From assembly GCF_004216555.1 (NCBI RefSeq), contig NZ_SGWQ01000007.1, positions 124,001 to 188,000 on the forward strand: a stretch of DNA of 64,000 nt, written 5' to 3'. Positions 17,943 to 26,610 of the stretch are shown here, piece after piece (position 1 is the stretch's first letter; each line of letters starts with the position of its first letter). This stretch comes from Herbihabitans rhizosphaerae (lineage in GTDB: Bacteria > Actinomycetota > Actinomycetes > Mycobacteriales > Pseudonocardiaceae). The notes below the pieces were generated by a model. It had not been told where the DNA came from. It saw only the letters and a list, made by a program, of their open reading frames with translations, and did no database searches. The translations under genes were made by a program, and so were the position numbers.

Positions 17943-19138
17943 GCGGCGGACACGTCGCCCTCGTCGGCTATCCCGGTTTCGGACACCTCAAGCCGACCTT
18001 CGGCCTGGTGTCCGAGCTGTTGCGGCGCGGGCACCGGATCACCTACGTCGTCACCGATCACTACGCGGATGTGATCGCCGATCTCGGCGCGCGGGTCGTG
18101 CGCTACCACTCGGCGATTCCCGATGTGACGCTCACCCAGCGCGAGATCGACAACCATGCGATCGCGCTGAGCATGATGCGGGAGACCTGGGCACCGGCGC
18201 CGGCCGCCGTGCGGTACTTCGACACCGACCCGCCCGATCTGGTGATGCACGACTCGCTCTCGATCGGCACCGCCCGGCTGCTGCGCACCAGGTACGGCGT
18301 CCCGCTCGGGTGCAACCACACCGTGTTCGCCAATCCTGGCTTGCCTGAGCCGGCCGACGTCGCCGGGATCGACGCTATCGCGCCCGAGTTCAGCTTGCTG
18401 TACAAGGAGATCTGGGACGAGCTGCGCCCGCTCGGGGTGGGCAACCTGTTCGAGGTGTACCTCAGCGGGAGCGGGCCGGAACTGAACCTGGCCTACCTGC
18501 CGGCGGCGTTCCAACTCGATTTGCAGGTCTTCGACGACACGTTCCGGTTCGTCGGGCCGTGCCTGCCGCCGTCGCCCCCGCGAGTCGTGCGCGGCGGCGT
18601 GCCCGAGGTGCTCGTGTCGCTGGGCACCACGCCGAGTGATCACGCCGAGGAGTTCCTCCGCACGTGTGTCCGCGCGGCGACGGGCATGCCGTGGCGGATG
18701 ACCGTGACCCTGGCCGGGCGGCTCGATACCGCCGCGCTGGGTGATCTTCCGGCCAACGTGCGCGCGCACCGGTGGCTCGACCAGGCCGACGCGCTGCGCG
18801 GCGCGTCGGCGTTCGTCACGCACGCCGGCATGGGCGGCTTGATGGAGGCTTTCGCGAACGGGGTGCCGGTGCTGGCCGCGCCGGACACCGTCGAGCAGCG
18901 GGTGAACGCCATGCGGGCGGAGCAACTGGGCCTCGGTCGGGTGCTGTCCGGCACCCGCGCCGAGGTGACTCCGGAGCGGATGCGCGAGGACATCTCTGTA
19001 CTGATCGCCGACACCGAGGTGCGTGAGCGTCTCGAGTGGATACGGCGGGAGATCGACGCGTGCGGCGGCGCGACGGAGGCGGCGGACGCGGTCGAGGCGC
19101 TGCTCAGCGGGGGTGATCAGCGCAAGGATCGCGCGTAG
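17939..19138 (+). CDS. MGT-type glycosyltransferase (GT1, macrolide glycosyltransferase-like)
   Basis: The 399-residue product has the GT-B N-terminus HVALVGYPGFGHLKPTFGLV and the C-terminal nucleotide-sugar motif THAGMGGLMEAFANGVPVLA. The order and length fit actinomycete macrolide or flavonoid glycosyltransferases, which can inactivate a self-made or incoming antibiotic. The start is TTG 17939 in a TTGA overlap with the methyltransferase stop. The 3' end overlaps the convergent AraC gene by 22 bp. Confidence 0.87.
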   Translation: MSGGHVALVGYPGFGHLKPTFGLVSELLRRGHRITYVVTDHYADVIADLGARVVRYHSAIPDVTLTQREIDNHAIALSMMRETWAPAPAAVRYFDTDPPDLVMHDSLSIGTARLLRTRYGVPLGCNHTVFANPGLPEPADVAGIDAIAPEFSLLYKEIWDELRPLGVGNLFEVYLSGSGPELNLAYLPAAFQLDLQVFDDTFRFVGPCLPPSPPRVVRGGVPEVLVSLGTTPSDHAEEFLRTCVRAATGMPWRMTVTLAGRLDTAALGDLPANVRAHRWLDQADALRGASAFVTHAGMGGLMEAFANGVPVLAAPDTVEQRVNAMRAEQLGLGRVLSGTRAEVTPERMREDISVLIADTEVRERLEWIRREIDACGGATEAADAVEALLSGGDQRKDRA

Positions 19139-19929
19139 GTGCCGGCGCTGATGCCCCACACCCGGCGGAAGTGCCGGTTGAGCTGGCTCTGGTCGTAGAA
19201 CCCGACCTCGGCCGCGGCATCGGCGGCGGTGCGCCCGCCGGCCAGCATCCGTTTGGCCGCGGCCAGCCGCACCATGTTGCGGTACGCGTGCGGCGGCGCG
19301 CCGTAGGTGTCGGTGAACGCGCGCAGCAGATGCCGCTTGCCGCATCCGGCCGCGTCGGACAGCTCGTCCAGGGTCAGGTTCGCGTCCAGCCGGTCGTGCA
19401 GCAGGTCCCGTGCGGCGCGCAGCCCAGGCGGTGGCGGCTCCTGCCCGGTGGCGGGCCCGGTGGCGTGCCGGTGCACCATGTCGGCCAGGATCCCGGTGAG
19501 CGAGCACTGCGCGGTGAGCGCGTCCTCGCCCGCCGCCAGGCCACCGTGGAAGGTACGCAGGCGCTGCCACAGCGCACGATCGTCCCTGTGCGCCAAGGGA
19601 AAGCGCGGCCGACTGCCGTTCTCGGTGGACATCGTGTCGGCGTCCACGAACAGCACCTGGTAGCTCGCCGTGGTCTGCGTTCCCCAGGACTGGAGCAGTT
19701 CGTCCGGCTCGATCACGGTCACCGTGCCGACCGCGGCCGGCTCCACGACCTGGCCGCGGTAGCGCATCGCGGCCGGCGCACCGGCGACCGCGATCTTGAC
19801 CACGTAGCCCCGGTACACGACTTGATCGTCGCGTGAGTACCGCACATTGGCCGCGTGCAGGACCTCGATGCCGGAGAGCTCATGCGGGCGCCAGAGGCGC
19901 TTGACGGGTTGAGATCGCGATTCGTCCAT
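19117..19929 (-). CDS. AraC-family transcriptional regulator
   Basis: The 270-residue product has an N-terminal cupin-like ligand domain and a C-terminal AraC double helix-turn-helix (LTLDELSDAAGCGKRHLLRA, then AAAEVGFYDQSQLNRHFRRV). ATG 19929 lies 49 bp from the divergent molybdoenzyme operon, making that operon a plausible target. Its tail overlaps the glycosyltransferase gene. Confidence 0.92.
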   Translation of the reverse strand: MDESRSQPVKRLWRPHELSGIEVLHAANVRYSRDDQVVYRGYVVKIAVAGAPAAMRYRGQVVEPAAVGTVTVIEPDELLQSWGTQTTASYQVLFVDADTMSTENGSRPRFPLAHRDDRALWQRLRTFHGGLAAGEDALTAQCSLTGILADMVHRHATGPATGQEPPPPGLRAARDLLHDRLDANLTLDELSDAAGCGKRHLLRAFTDTYGAPPHAYRNMVRLAAAKRMLAGGRTAADAAAEVGFYDQSQLNRHFRRVWGISAGTYARSLR

Positions 19930-19978
19930 GTCGTTTTCGCCCTAGTTCGCCGCGTCGTCGTGCTGCCAACCTCCTCCC

Positions 19979-20617
19979 ATGGTGAGGGACGTGGTGTATG
20001 ACTCCGGTCAGGAACCGGTGCGGGACAACGAAAACCGGCTGAGCCGCAGGCGGGTGCTCGGCTCGGGCGCGCTGCTCGGCGCGGCCACCGCCGTCGGCAC
20101 GACCGTGGGGGTCGGTAGCGGACACGGCGATCCGGCCGGGCCGGAGGTGCTGGGCGCCGGGGGAGTGGACATCACGCTCCGGGTCAACGGCCGCGACCGG
20201 GCGTTGCGCGTCGAGCCGAGGGTGACGCTGCTGGACGCGCTGCGCGAGCGGCTCGATCTGACCGGCACGAAGAAGGGCTGTGACCAGGGTGCGTGCGGCG
20301 CGTGCACGGTGCTGGTGGACGGCGAACGGGTGAACGCCTGTCTGACGCTCGCGATCATGGTGCGGGACAAGGAGATCACCACGATCGAGGGGCTGGCCCG
20401 CGGTGACCGGCTGAGCCCGGTGCAGGAGGCCTTCCTCGACCGTGACGCGTTCCAGTGCGGCTACTGCACGCCCGGCCAGATCGTGAGCGCCACCGCGCTG
20501 ATCGCCGAGGGGCACACCCGCTCGGCCGAGGAGATCCGCGAGTGGATGAGCGGCAACATCTGCCGGTGCGCGGCGTATCCGAACATCGTCGCGGCGATCG
20601 AGGACGTGGCCCGGTGA
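19979..20617 (+). CDS. Aldehyde oxidoreductase [2Fe-2S] subunit with Tat-type leader (PaoA/YagT-like)
   Basis: The 212-residue product has a twin-arginine leader (LSRRRVLGSGALLGAATAVG, residues about 21-40) followed by a xanthine-dehydrogenase-family iron-sulfur subunit. Plant-type cluster ligands are CDQGACGACTVL and VNAC; the second cluster is made by FQCGYCTPGQ and NICRCAAYPN. The leader matches E. coli PaoA, whose complex is exported folded. The start may be ATG 19979 or a nearby GTG. It is coupled to the FAD subunit by a GTGA overlap. Confidence 0.93.
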   Translation: MVRDVVYDSGQEPVRDNENRLSRRRVLGSGALLGAATAVGTTVGVGSGHGDPAGPEVLGAGGVDITLRVNGRDRALRVEPRVTLLDALRERLDLTGTKKGCDQGACGACTVLVDGERVNACLTLAIMVRDKEITTIEGLARGDRLSPVQEAFLDRDAFQCGYCTPGQIVSATALIAEGHTRSAEEIREWMSGNICRCAAYPNIVAAIEDVAR

Positions 20618-21588
20618 AGCCGTTCGCGTACACCAGGGCGCACACCGTGTGGGATGCCGTCGCGGCGGTGTCGGCCGAACCGGGAGCGCGGTACCTGGCC
20701 GGCGGCACCGAGATGGTGAACCTGGTCCGCGAGGGTCAGGAATCGCCGGACCGTCTCGTGGACATCGGCGACCTGCCGCTGACCGAGGTGCGGGTGCACG
20801 GCCGTGGCGTGCGGATCGGCGCGCTCGCCAAGCGGGTGCACGAGCATCCCGAGGTGCGCCGGCGGCTTCCGGTGCTCGCCGAAGCCGGCCTGTCCGCCGC
20901 GTCGCCCCAGGTTCGCAACGTTGCGACGCCGGGTGGGAACCTGTTGCAGCGCACCAGGTGCCACTACTTCCGGGACGTGCGCTTTCCGTGCAACAGGCGC
21001 GAGCCGGGCACCGGATGCGCGGCGTTGCGCGGCGTGAATCGCAACAATGCGATCTTCGGCGGCAGCGAGCACTGCGTTGCCGTGCACCCGTCGGACATCG
21101 CGGTCGCGCTCACCGCACTGGACGCCGTGGTGCACACGCACGGGCCGGCGGGCGAGCGAGTGATCCCGGTCGAGGAGCTGTACCGGTTGCCCGGCGACGA
21201 GCCGAACCGGGAGACCGTGCTCGACCACGGCGAGCTGATCGTCGCGATCGACGTGCCGCCAACGCCGTTCGCGGCGCGGTCGCACTACCTGAAGCTGCGC
21301 GACCGGGCGTCGTTCGCGTTCGCGCTGGTGTCGGTCGCGGTGGCGCTGGACGTGCGTGCGGGGGTGACGCACGACGTGCGGATCGCGCTCGGCGGGGTGG
21401 CTCCGCGGCCCTGGCGTGCGAGGGCCGCCGAGGACGCGCTGCGCGGCCGCCGGTTCGACGACGACGCGCGCGCCGCCGCCGGTGAAGCCGCTACTACCGG
21501 TGCGAAGCCGTTGCCGCACAACGAGTTCAAGGTGGAACTGGTGCGCAGGGCCGTCGTGCGTGCACTGTCCGAAGTGGAGGGTCGATGA
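20614..21588 (+). CDS. Aldehyde oxidoreductase FAD-binding subunit with extra Fe-S cluster motif (PaoB/YagS-like)
   Basis: The 324-residue product has FAD-binding motifs YLAGGTEMVNLVREG and SPQVRNVATPGGNLLQ. Between them and the C-terminal domain are cysteines spaced as in YagS/PaoB (RCHYFRDVRFPCNRREPGTG, then GCAAL and EHCVAVHPSD), which in PaoB bind a [4Fe-4S] cluster. GTG 20614 overlaps the PaoA-like stop, and its stop overlaps the large-subunit ATG. It passes electrons from the Mo site and Fe-S clusters to FAD. Confidence 0.93.
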   Translation: MKPFAYTRAHTVWDAVAAVSAEPGARYLAGGTEMVNLVREGQESPDRLVDIGDLPLTEVRVHGRGVRIGALAKRVHEHPEVRRRLPVLAEAGLSAASPQVRNVATPGGNLLQRTRCHYFRDVRFPCNRREPGTGCAALRGVNRNNAIFGGSEHCVAVHPSDIAVALTALDAVVHTHGPAGERVIPVEELYRLPGDEPNRETVLDHGELIVAIDVPPTPFAARSHYLKLRDRASFAFALVSVAVALDVRAGVTHDVRIALGGVAPRPWRARAAEDALRGRRFDDDARAAAGEAATTGAKPLPHNEFKVELVRRAVVRALSEVEGR

Positions 21589-23783
21589 GCGTCGGGCAGC
21601 CGGTCGTACGGGTGGAGGGGCGGCGGAAGGTGACCGGACAGGCGCGCTACACCGCCGACATCGCCGAGGACGGCCTGGTGCACGCGGTGTCCGTCGGCGC
21701 GAGTGTCGCCAGTGGGCGGATCACGGCGATGGACACGTCGGCGGCGCACGACGCCGGCGGGGTACTGGCGATCGTCACGCACCACAACGCGCCACGCACG
21801 CACCCGGTGCCGGGCCGGGAGGTGTCCGGACCGGCTGGTGACACGATCCCGATCCTGCAGGACGACCGGGTGTACTACGCCGAGCAGCCGGTCGCCGTGG
21901 TCGTGGCGCACACGCTCGAGCAGGCCAGGTACGCGGCGTCGCTGGTGCGGGTGTCTTACGCGCTGGAGCCGGCTGTCGCCACGATGTACCAGCGGCTGGG
22001 CGAGGCGTTCGAGTCGCGGTACGCGCGGCCGGTGGTTGTCGGCGACGTGGACAGCGGGTTCGCGCAGGCCGACGTGGTCGTGGAGACCACGTGTCACCTG
22101 CAGATGCAGCACCAGCATCCGATGGAGCTGATCGCCATGACCGCGCACTGGTCGGGCGACGAGCTGACCGTGCGCGCGTCCACCCAGTCGGTCGGGGTGC
22201 TGCGCGCCGGCATCGCGATCGCGTTCGGGCTGCGCCCCGAGCAGGTGCGCGTGACCTCGGAGTTCCTCGGCGGCGGATTCGGCGGCAAGGCGAGCCTGTG
22301 GTGGCCGACGATCACCGCGACGATGGCGGCCAGGGTGACCGGGCGGCCGGTGCGGCTGGTGGTGAGCCGCGCGCAGATGGTCGCCGCGAGTGGGCACCGG
22401 GCGCGCAGCCAGCAGCGGGTGCGGCTGGGTGCGCGCCGCGACGGCCGGCTCACCGCGATCGACTACGACACGATCACCGAGACCTCGGCGTGGTACGACA
22501 CCCCGCCGCCGTCGATCACCTCGATCACGCCGATCCCGTACCGAAGTCCCGCCATCCGGGCGATTCCGCGCTTCGTGAAGGTGAACACCCAGTCGCCCAC
22601 ACCGATGCGCTCGCCGCACGAGGGCCAGGGGCTGGTGGCGATCGAGTCGGCCATGGACGAGTTGGCCGAGCGGACCGGGCTGGACCCGCTGGAGCTGCGC
22701 CGCCGCAACTACGCCGATCGCGAGCCGTGGACCGGGAAACCGTGGTCCAGCAACGGTTTGCTGGAGTGTTACGACCTGGGCGCGCGCCGGTTCGGCTGGT
22801 CCCGACGCGACCCGAAGCCGAGGTCCATGCGGCAGGGCGGGCTGCTGATCGGCTGGGGAATGTCGACCGCGTTCCGGCTCGCCGAGAGCAGACCGGCCAG
22901 CGCGCGGGCGGTGCTGCACGCCGACGGCACCGTGCTGGTGCAGATGGGCACACAGGACATCGGCACCGGTACGTACACGATCATCGGCCAGGTCGCCGCC
23001 GACGCCGTCGGTGTCACCGTGGACCGGGTGACCGCCGAGATCGCCGACACTGATCTGCCGCCGGCCCCGCCGTCGATCGGCTCGTTCACCGCGCAGACCG
23101 TCTCCGGCACGGTGACCAACGCCGGGAACGCCTTGCGGGACAAGGTGATCAACGTCGCGGTGGCCGACGAACAATCGCCGCTGTACGGCGCCGCGCCCGA
23201 GCAGGTCATCGTCCACAATGGACGGATGCGGCTGCGGGACGATCCGGCGCGCGGCGAGACGTACGCGGAGCTGTTGCGCCGCAACGGGTTGCCCGCCGTC
23301 GACGCGATCGGGCAGCACAACCCGCCCGGCATCGGCGAGGGCACGCACGGTCGGTACGCGTTCGGCGTGGACTTCGCCGAGGTGCGGGTGGACCCGTCGC
23401 TGGGCACCGTTCGGGTGACGCGCTACGTGAAGGTGATCGAAGCCGGCAAGATCATCAACCCCAGGACGACACGCAGCCAGGTGATCGGCGGCGTGACGTT
23501 CGGCATCGGCCAGGCGCTCACCGAGGTCAGCGAGATGGACACGCAGCACGCGCGGATCGCCAACGCCAGCTTCTGGGGCTACCACGTTCCGGTGAACGCC
23601 GACGTGCCGGCGATCGACGCGCAGTTCGTCGAGGTGGACGACCCGCACGTACCGCAGGGCGTGAAAGGGCTCGGCGAACTGTGCACCATCGGCGCCGCGC
23701 CGGCGATCGTCAACGCGGTGGCCCACGCCACCGGCATCCGGGTCCGCGAACTGCCGATCACCGCCGACAAGCTGCTCGGCTGA
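21585..23783 (+). CDS. Aldehyde oxidoreductase molybdenum-cofactor subunit (PaoC/YagR-like)
   Basis: The 732-residue product belongs to the xanthine dehydrogenase molybdopterin family. It has GQARYTADIAEDGLVHAV near the N-terminus, the Mo-cofactor loop FLGGGFGGKASLWWP, and the C-terminal KGLGELCTIGAAPAIVNA with the catalytic Glu. Length matches PaoC. ATG 21585 overlaps the FAD-subunit stop and follows GGAGG. No chaperone (PaoD/XdhC-like) gene is nearby, so maturation must be supplied elsewhere. Confidence 0.94.
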   Translation: MSVGQPVVRVEGRRKVTGQARYTADIAEDGLVHAVSVGASVASGRITAMDTSAAHDAGGVLAIVTHHNAPRTHPVPGREVSGPAGDTIPILQDDRVYYAEQPVAVVVAHTLEQARYAASLVRVSYALEPAVATMYQRLGEAFESRYARPVVVGDVDSGFAQADVVVETTCHLQMQHQHPMELIAMTAHWSGDELTVRASTQSVGVLRAGIAIAFGLRPEQVRVTSEFLGGGFGGKASLWWPTITATMAARVTGRPVRLVVSRAQMVAASGHRARSQQRVRLGARRDGRLTAIDYDTITETSAWYDTPPPSITSITPIPYRSPAIRAIPRFVKVNTQSPTPMRSPHEGQGLVAIESAMDELAERTGLDPLELRRRNYADREPWTGKPWSSNGLLECYDLGARRFGWSRRDPKPRSMRQGGLLIGWGMSTAFRLAESRPASARAVLHADGTVLVQMGTQDIGTGTYTIIGQVAADAVGVTVDRVTAEIADTDLPPAPPSIGSFTAQTVSGTVTNAGNALRDKVINVAVADEQSPLYGAAPEQVIVHNGRMRLRDDPARGETYAELLRRNGLPAVDAIGQHNPPGIGEGTHGRYAFGVDFAEVRVDPSLGTVRVTRYVKVIEAGKIINPRTTRSQVIGGVTFGIGQALTEVSEMDTQHARIANASFWGYHVPVNADVPAIDAQFVEVDDPHVPQGVKGLGELCTIGAAPAIVNAVAHATGIRVRELPITADKLLG

Positions 23784-24075
23784 GAACTCGAAACCACGCC
23801 GAAACCTCCGCGTGAAGGTGCGACTCGCCGTGCGGAAGGTGCGACTCGCGGGTGCAGGGCGCGGGACTCACCGGTGCACAGCGCGGGACTCGCGGTGCCG
23901 AGCAGTCGCACCTTGGGGGAACGGGACGCAACTCAGCCCCGGTGACGATGGCACGGCACTATGCGCTGGAAGGTACCCATTACTGGGAACTGCCGGGGAG
24001 GCGGTCGAGCTTCGCGGGTGCGGGGCGCGGGGCGCGCGGGTGCGGAGTGTCGGTGGGGTGCGGTGTGATGGGGGC
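23784..24075. repeat. Intergenic region with REP-like direct and inverted repeats
   Basis: No gene is seen between the molybdoenzyme operon and the sigma gene. AAGGTGCGACT occurs at 23815-23825 and 23836-23846, and its reverse complement AGTCGCACCTT at 23904-23914. GCGCGGGACTC occurs twice between them (23860-23870 and 23881-23891). The arrangement can fold into a long hairpin and resembles a REP/BIME-like unit; it may also act as a terminator for the upstream operon. Confidence 0.6.
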
Positions 24076-25062
24076 ATGGAGGACCAGACCGTGTTGCTCG
24101 ACGCGGCGCGTGGCGGGGACGAGCACGCGTTCCGCGATCTGCTCGAGCCGCACCAGCGTGAGCTGCACGTGCACTGCTACCGCATGACCGGGTCGGTGCA
24201 CGACGCCGACGACGTGCTGCAGGAGGTGCTGCTGCGTGCCTGGCGCAGCCTCACCAAGTTCGAGGGCCGCAGCTCGTTTCGCGCCTGGCTCTACCGGATC
24301 GCCACCAACGCCTGCCTCACCGCGGTGTCCAGCCGGTCGAAGCGCGCGCTGCCGACCGACTTCGCCGCGCCGCCCGAGGACGCCGGCCCGGTCACCGAGT
24401 CGGTGTGGCTGGAGCCGTACCCGGACCAGCTCCTCCCGGACGCGAGTTACGAGCAGCGCGAGGGCGTTGAGCTGGCGTTCGTCGCCGCGCTGCAACACCT
24501 GCCGGCCAACCAGCGCGCCGCGCTGATCCTGCGCGAGGTGCTCGGGTTCTCCGCCAAGGAGGTCGCCGACGCGCTCGGCGCCACCACCGCCGCGGTGAAC
24601 AGCGCCCTGCAACACGCGCGCAAGGCCGTCGCCGAGCGGGTGCCCGACCGCAGTCAGCAGGCCACCCTGCGCGCGCTGGACGACGAGAAGCTGCGCGCGA
24701 TCGTGGCCGACTACACCCGTGCGCTGGAGCGGCACGACATCGACGCGATCGTGTCGATGCTGGCCGAGGACGCCACCTGGTCGATGCCGCCGCTGCCGCA
24801 GTGGTACCGCGGGCACGAGGCGATCACGGCGTTCCTGCTGCGCGGCCCGCTCACCGAGGGCTGGCGGCACATTCCGACGTCCGCGAACGGGCAGCTCGCG
24901 GTCGGCTGCTACATGTGGGACGAGGAGCGGCAGGCGTTCGTCGGGCAGGTGATCGACGTGCTCACGGTGCGCGGCACCGAGATCGCCTCGATCACCGCGT
25001 TCATCGACACCGAGTTGTTCCCGCGGTTCGACCTACCAAAGGAATTCCCGGGCGAGCGATGA
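24076..25062 (+). CDS. ECF sigma factor with C-terminal SnoaL-like domain
   Basis: The 328-residue product has sigma region 2 (HCYRMTGSVHDADDVLQEVL), region 4 (LPANQRAALILREVLGFSAK) and a C-terminal SnoaL/NTF2-like domain of about 115 residues (LAEDATWSMPPLPQWYRGHE). This architecture is shared with SigG/SigJ-type ECF factors, in which the C-terminal domain modulates activity without a separate anti-sigma factor. ATG 24076 is the best start. A paralogue is at 55972-56994. Confidence 0.9.
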   Translation: MEDQTVLLDAARGGDEHAFRDLLEPHQRELHVHCYRMTGSVHDADDVLQEVLLRAWRSLTKFEGRSSFRAWLYRIATNACLTAVSSRSKRALPTDFAAPPEDAGPVTESVWLEPYPDQLLPDASYEQREGVELAFVAALQHLPANQRAALILREVLGFSAKEVADALGATTAAVNSALQHARKAVAERVPDRSQQATLRALDDEKLRAIVADYTRALERHDIDAIVSMLAEDATWSMPPLPQWYRGHEAITAFLLRGPLTEGWRHIPTSANGQLAVGCYMWDEERQAFVGQVIDVLTVRGTEIASITAFIDTELFPRFDLPKEFPGER

Positions 25063-25115
25063 CTCGGCGGCCTTCGTGAGGTCTCAACGGTGAGACCGAA
25101 ACGGAGGGCCAACCA

Positions 25116-26501
25116 ATGAGCGAGAACGACCCACGCCGCTGGCGCGCACTCGCGCTGCTGTGCGTCGTGAACTTCATGGTGATCCTGGACGCGCAGATCG
25201 TGATCGTCGCGCTGCCCACGATCGAGCACGGACTCGGCTTCACGGCCAGCGGCGCGCAGTGGGTCATGAGCGCCTACCTGCTCAGCTTCGGCGGGCTGCT
25301 GCTGCTCGGTGGACGGGCCGGTGACCTACTCGGCCGCAGACGCGTTTTCCTGTGGGGCACAACGCTTTTCGGCATCGCGTCGCTGCTGTGCGGGCTGGCC
25401 TGGACACCGGAGATCCTGGTCCTCGCACGGGTGGCGCACGGGGTGTCCGCGGCGATGATGGCACCGACCGCGCTGGCCATCGTGATGACCACGTTCGACG
25501 AGGGCGCGGAGCGGAACAAGGCGCTCGCCGCGTGGGGCGGCTCCGGCGGGCTGGGCGCCACCGCCGCGCTGGTGATCGGCGGTGTGTTCACCAAGGTGCT
25601 CGGCTGGGAGTCGATCTTCCTGCTGAACGTGCCGGTGGCCGCCGTGCTGCTGGCGCTCGGCGTGCGGCTGCTGCCGGAGAGTGGCGTGCGGGAGACGGTG
25701 CGGCGCTTCGATCCCGTTGGCGCGGTGACTCTGACCGGTGCGCTGGTGTTGCTCACCTACGCCGTGGTGGAGGCGCCGGTGGCCGGCTGGCTCAGCGTGC
25801 GCACGATCGGTCTGCTGCTCGGGGCGGTGGTGCTCGGCGTGATCTTCTGGCTGACCGAGTCGCGGTCGGCCGCGCCGCTGGTGCCGCTGCGCGTGTTCCG
25901 CTCGCGCTCGCTGGTCTGCGGCAATCTCGTGATGCTGCTGTTCGGTATGGCGGCGTGGGGCATGTCGACCGTGGTGTCGCGGTACGCGCAGACCGTGCTC
26001 GGCTACACGCCGCTGGAGTTCGGCCTCGGCACGGTGGTGATGACCCTGATGACGCTGGTCGGCTCGTTCGGCGCGCAGGCGCTGGTCACCCGGATCGGGT
26101 TCCGGCCGGTCGCCGCGGCGGCGATCGCACTGGCCGGCGTCGGCTGTCTGGCGCTGTACGGCCTGTCGGTCGACGGCGGCTACTTCACGCACCTGTTCGC
26201 CGGGCTGCTGGTGTTCGGCATCGCGCTCGGCGGTGGCACGGTGGCCGCGTCGGTGGCGGCGCTGGCCGGCGTCGGTGAGCGGGAGGCGGGTGTCGCCTCC
26301 GGCACGAACACCGCGGCGTTTCAGATCGGCGGCGCGCTCGGCGCGGCGGTGGTGACCACGGTCGTGGTGTCCCGGGCCGACCTGGTGGACGGGTTCAACG
26401 CGGGCCTGATCGCGTGTGTCGTGTTCGCCGGGATCGGGGTCGCGGTGGCGCTCTGCCTGCCGCGCGCGGTTCGGTCCACTGTGGAACCGAGCGGCGTGTG
26501 A
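25116..26501 (+). CDS. MFS exporter, DHA2 (14-TM) family
   Basis: The 461-residue product is a polytopic transporter with motif A as GGRAGDLLGRRRVFLWG and motif C-like VILDAQIVIVALPTIEHGLG at the start of the first helices. DHA2 proteins export drugs or toxic metabolites using the proton gradient. ATG 25116 follows GGAGGG at good spacing. It lies 53 bp after the sigma gene and may be co-transcribed with it. Confidence 0.92.
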   Translation: MSENDPRRWRALALLCVVNFMVILDAQIVIVALPTIEHGLGFTASGAQWVMSAYLLSFGGLLLLGGRAGDLLGRRRVFLWGTTLFGIASLLCGLAWTPEILVLARVAHGVSAAMMAPTALAIVMTTFDEGAERNKALAAWGGSGGLGATAALVIGGVFTKVLGWESIFLLNVPVAAVLLALGVRLLPESGVRETVRRFDPVGAVTLTGALVLLTYAVVEAPVAGWLSVRTIGLLLGAVVLGVIFWLTESRSAAPLVPLRVFRSRSLVCGNLVMLLFGMAAWGMSTVVSRYAQTVLGYTPLEFGLGTVVMTLMTLVGSFGAQALVTRIGFRPVAAAAIALAGVGCLALYGLSVDGGYFTHLFAGLLVFGIALGGGTVAASVAALAGVGEREAGVASGTNTAAFQIGGALGAAVVTTVVVSRADLVDGFNAGLIACVVFAGIGVAVALCLPRAVRSTVEPSGV

Positions 26502-26610
26502 CCCCAGGTTGAACGCGGCGGAGAATGGGAGGTCACGGGTCCTGGCCACACCCGTTCAGCAGGCGGCGCGTCTGGTCAGCGGGCGCCTCGCCAAGCGCAT
26601 CCGAGCATGA
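26502..26610. other. Convergent intergenic region
   Basis: The short gap between the MFS gene and the convergent oxidoreductase gene contains imperfect complementary arms (GTGACC near 26499 and GGTCAC near 26530) that could form a weak bidirectional terminator. No gene was recognised. Confidence 0.3.

Noticed and set aside
21285-23726. An 813-codon open frame on the minus strand across the molybdoenzyme genes
   Set aside because: It is antisense to well-conserved FAD and Mo subunits, its composition is rich in Arg, His and Asp as expected for GC-rich shadow frames, and it has no recognisable domain.
26416-26610. A small plus-strand frame ending QQAARLVSGRLAKRIRA after the MFS gene
   Set aside because: It overlaps the MFS gene in another frame, has no ribosome-binding site and no recognisable family.
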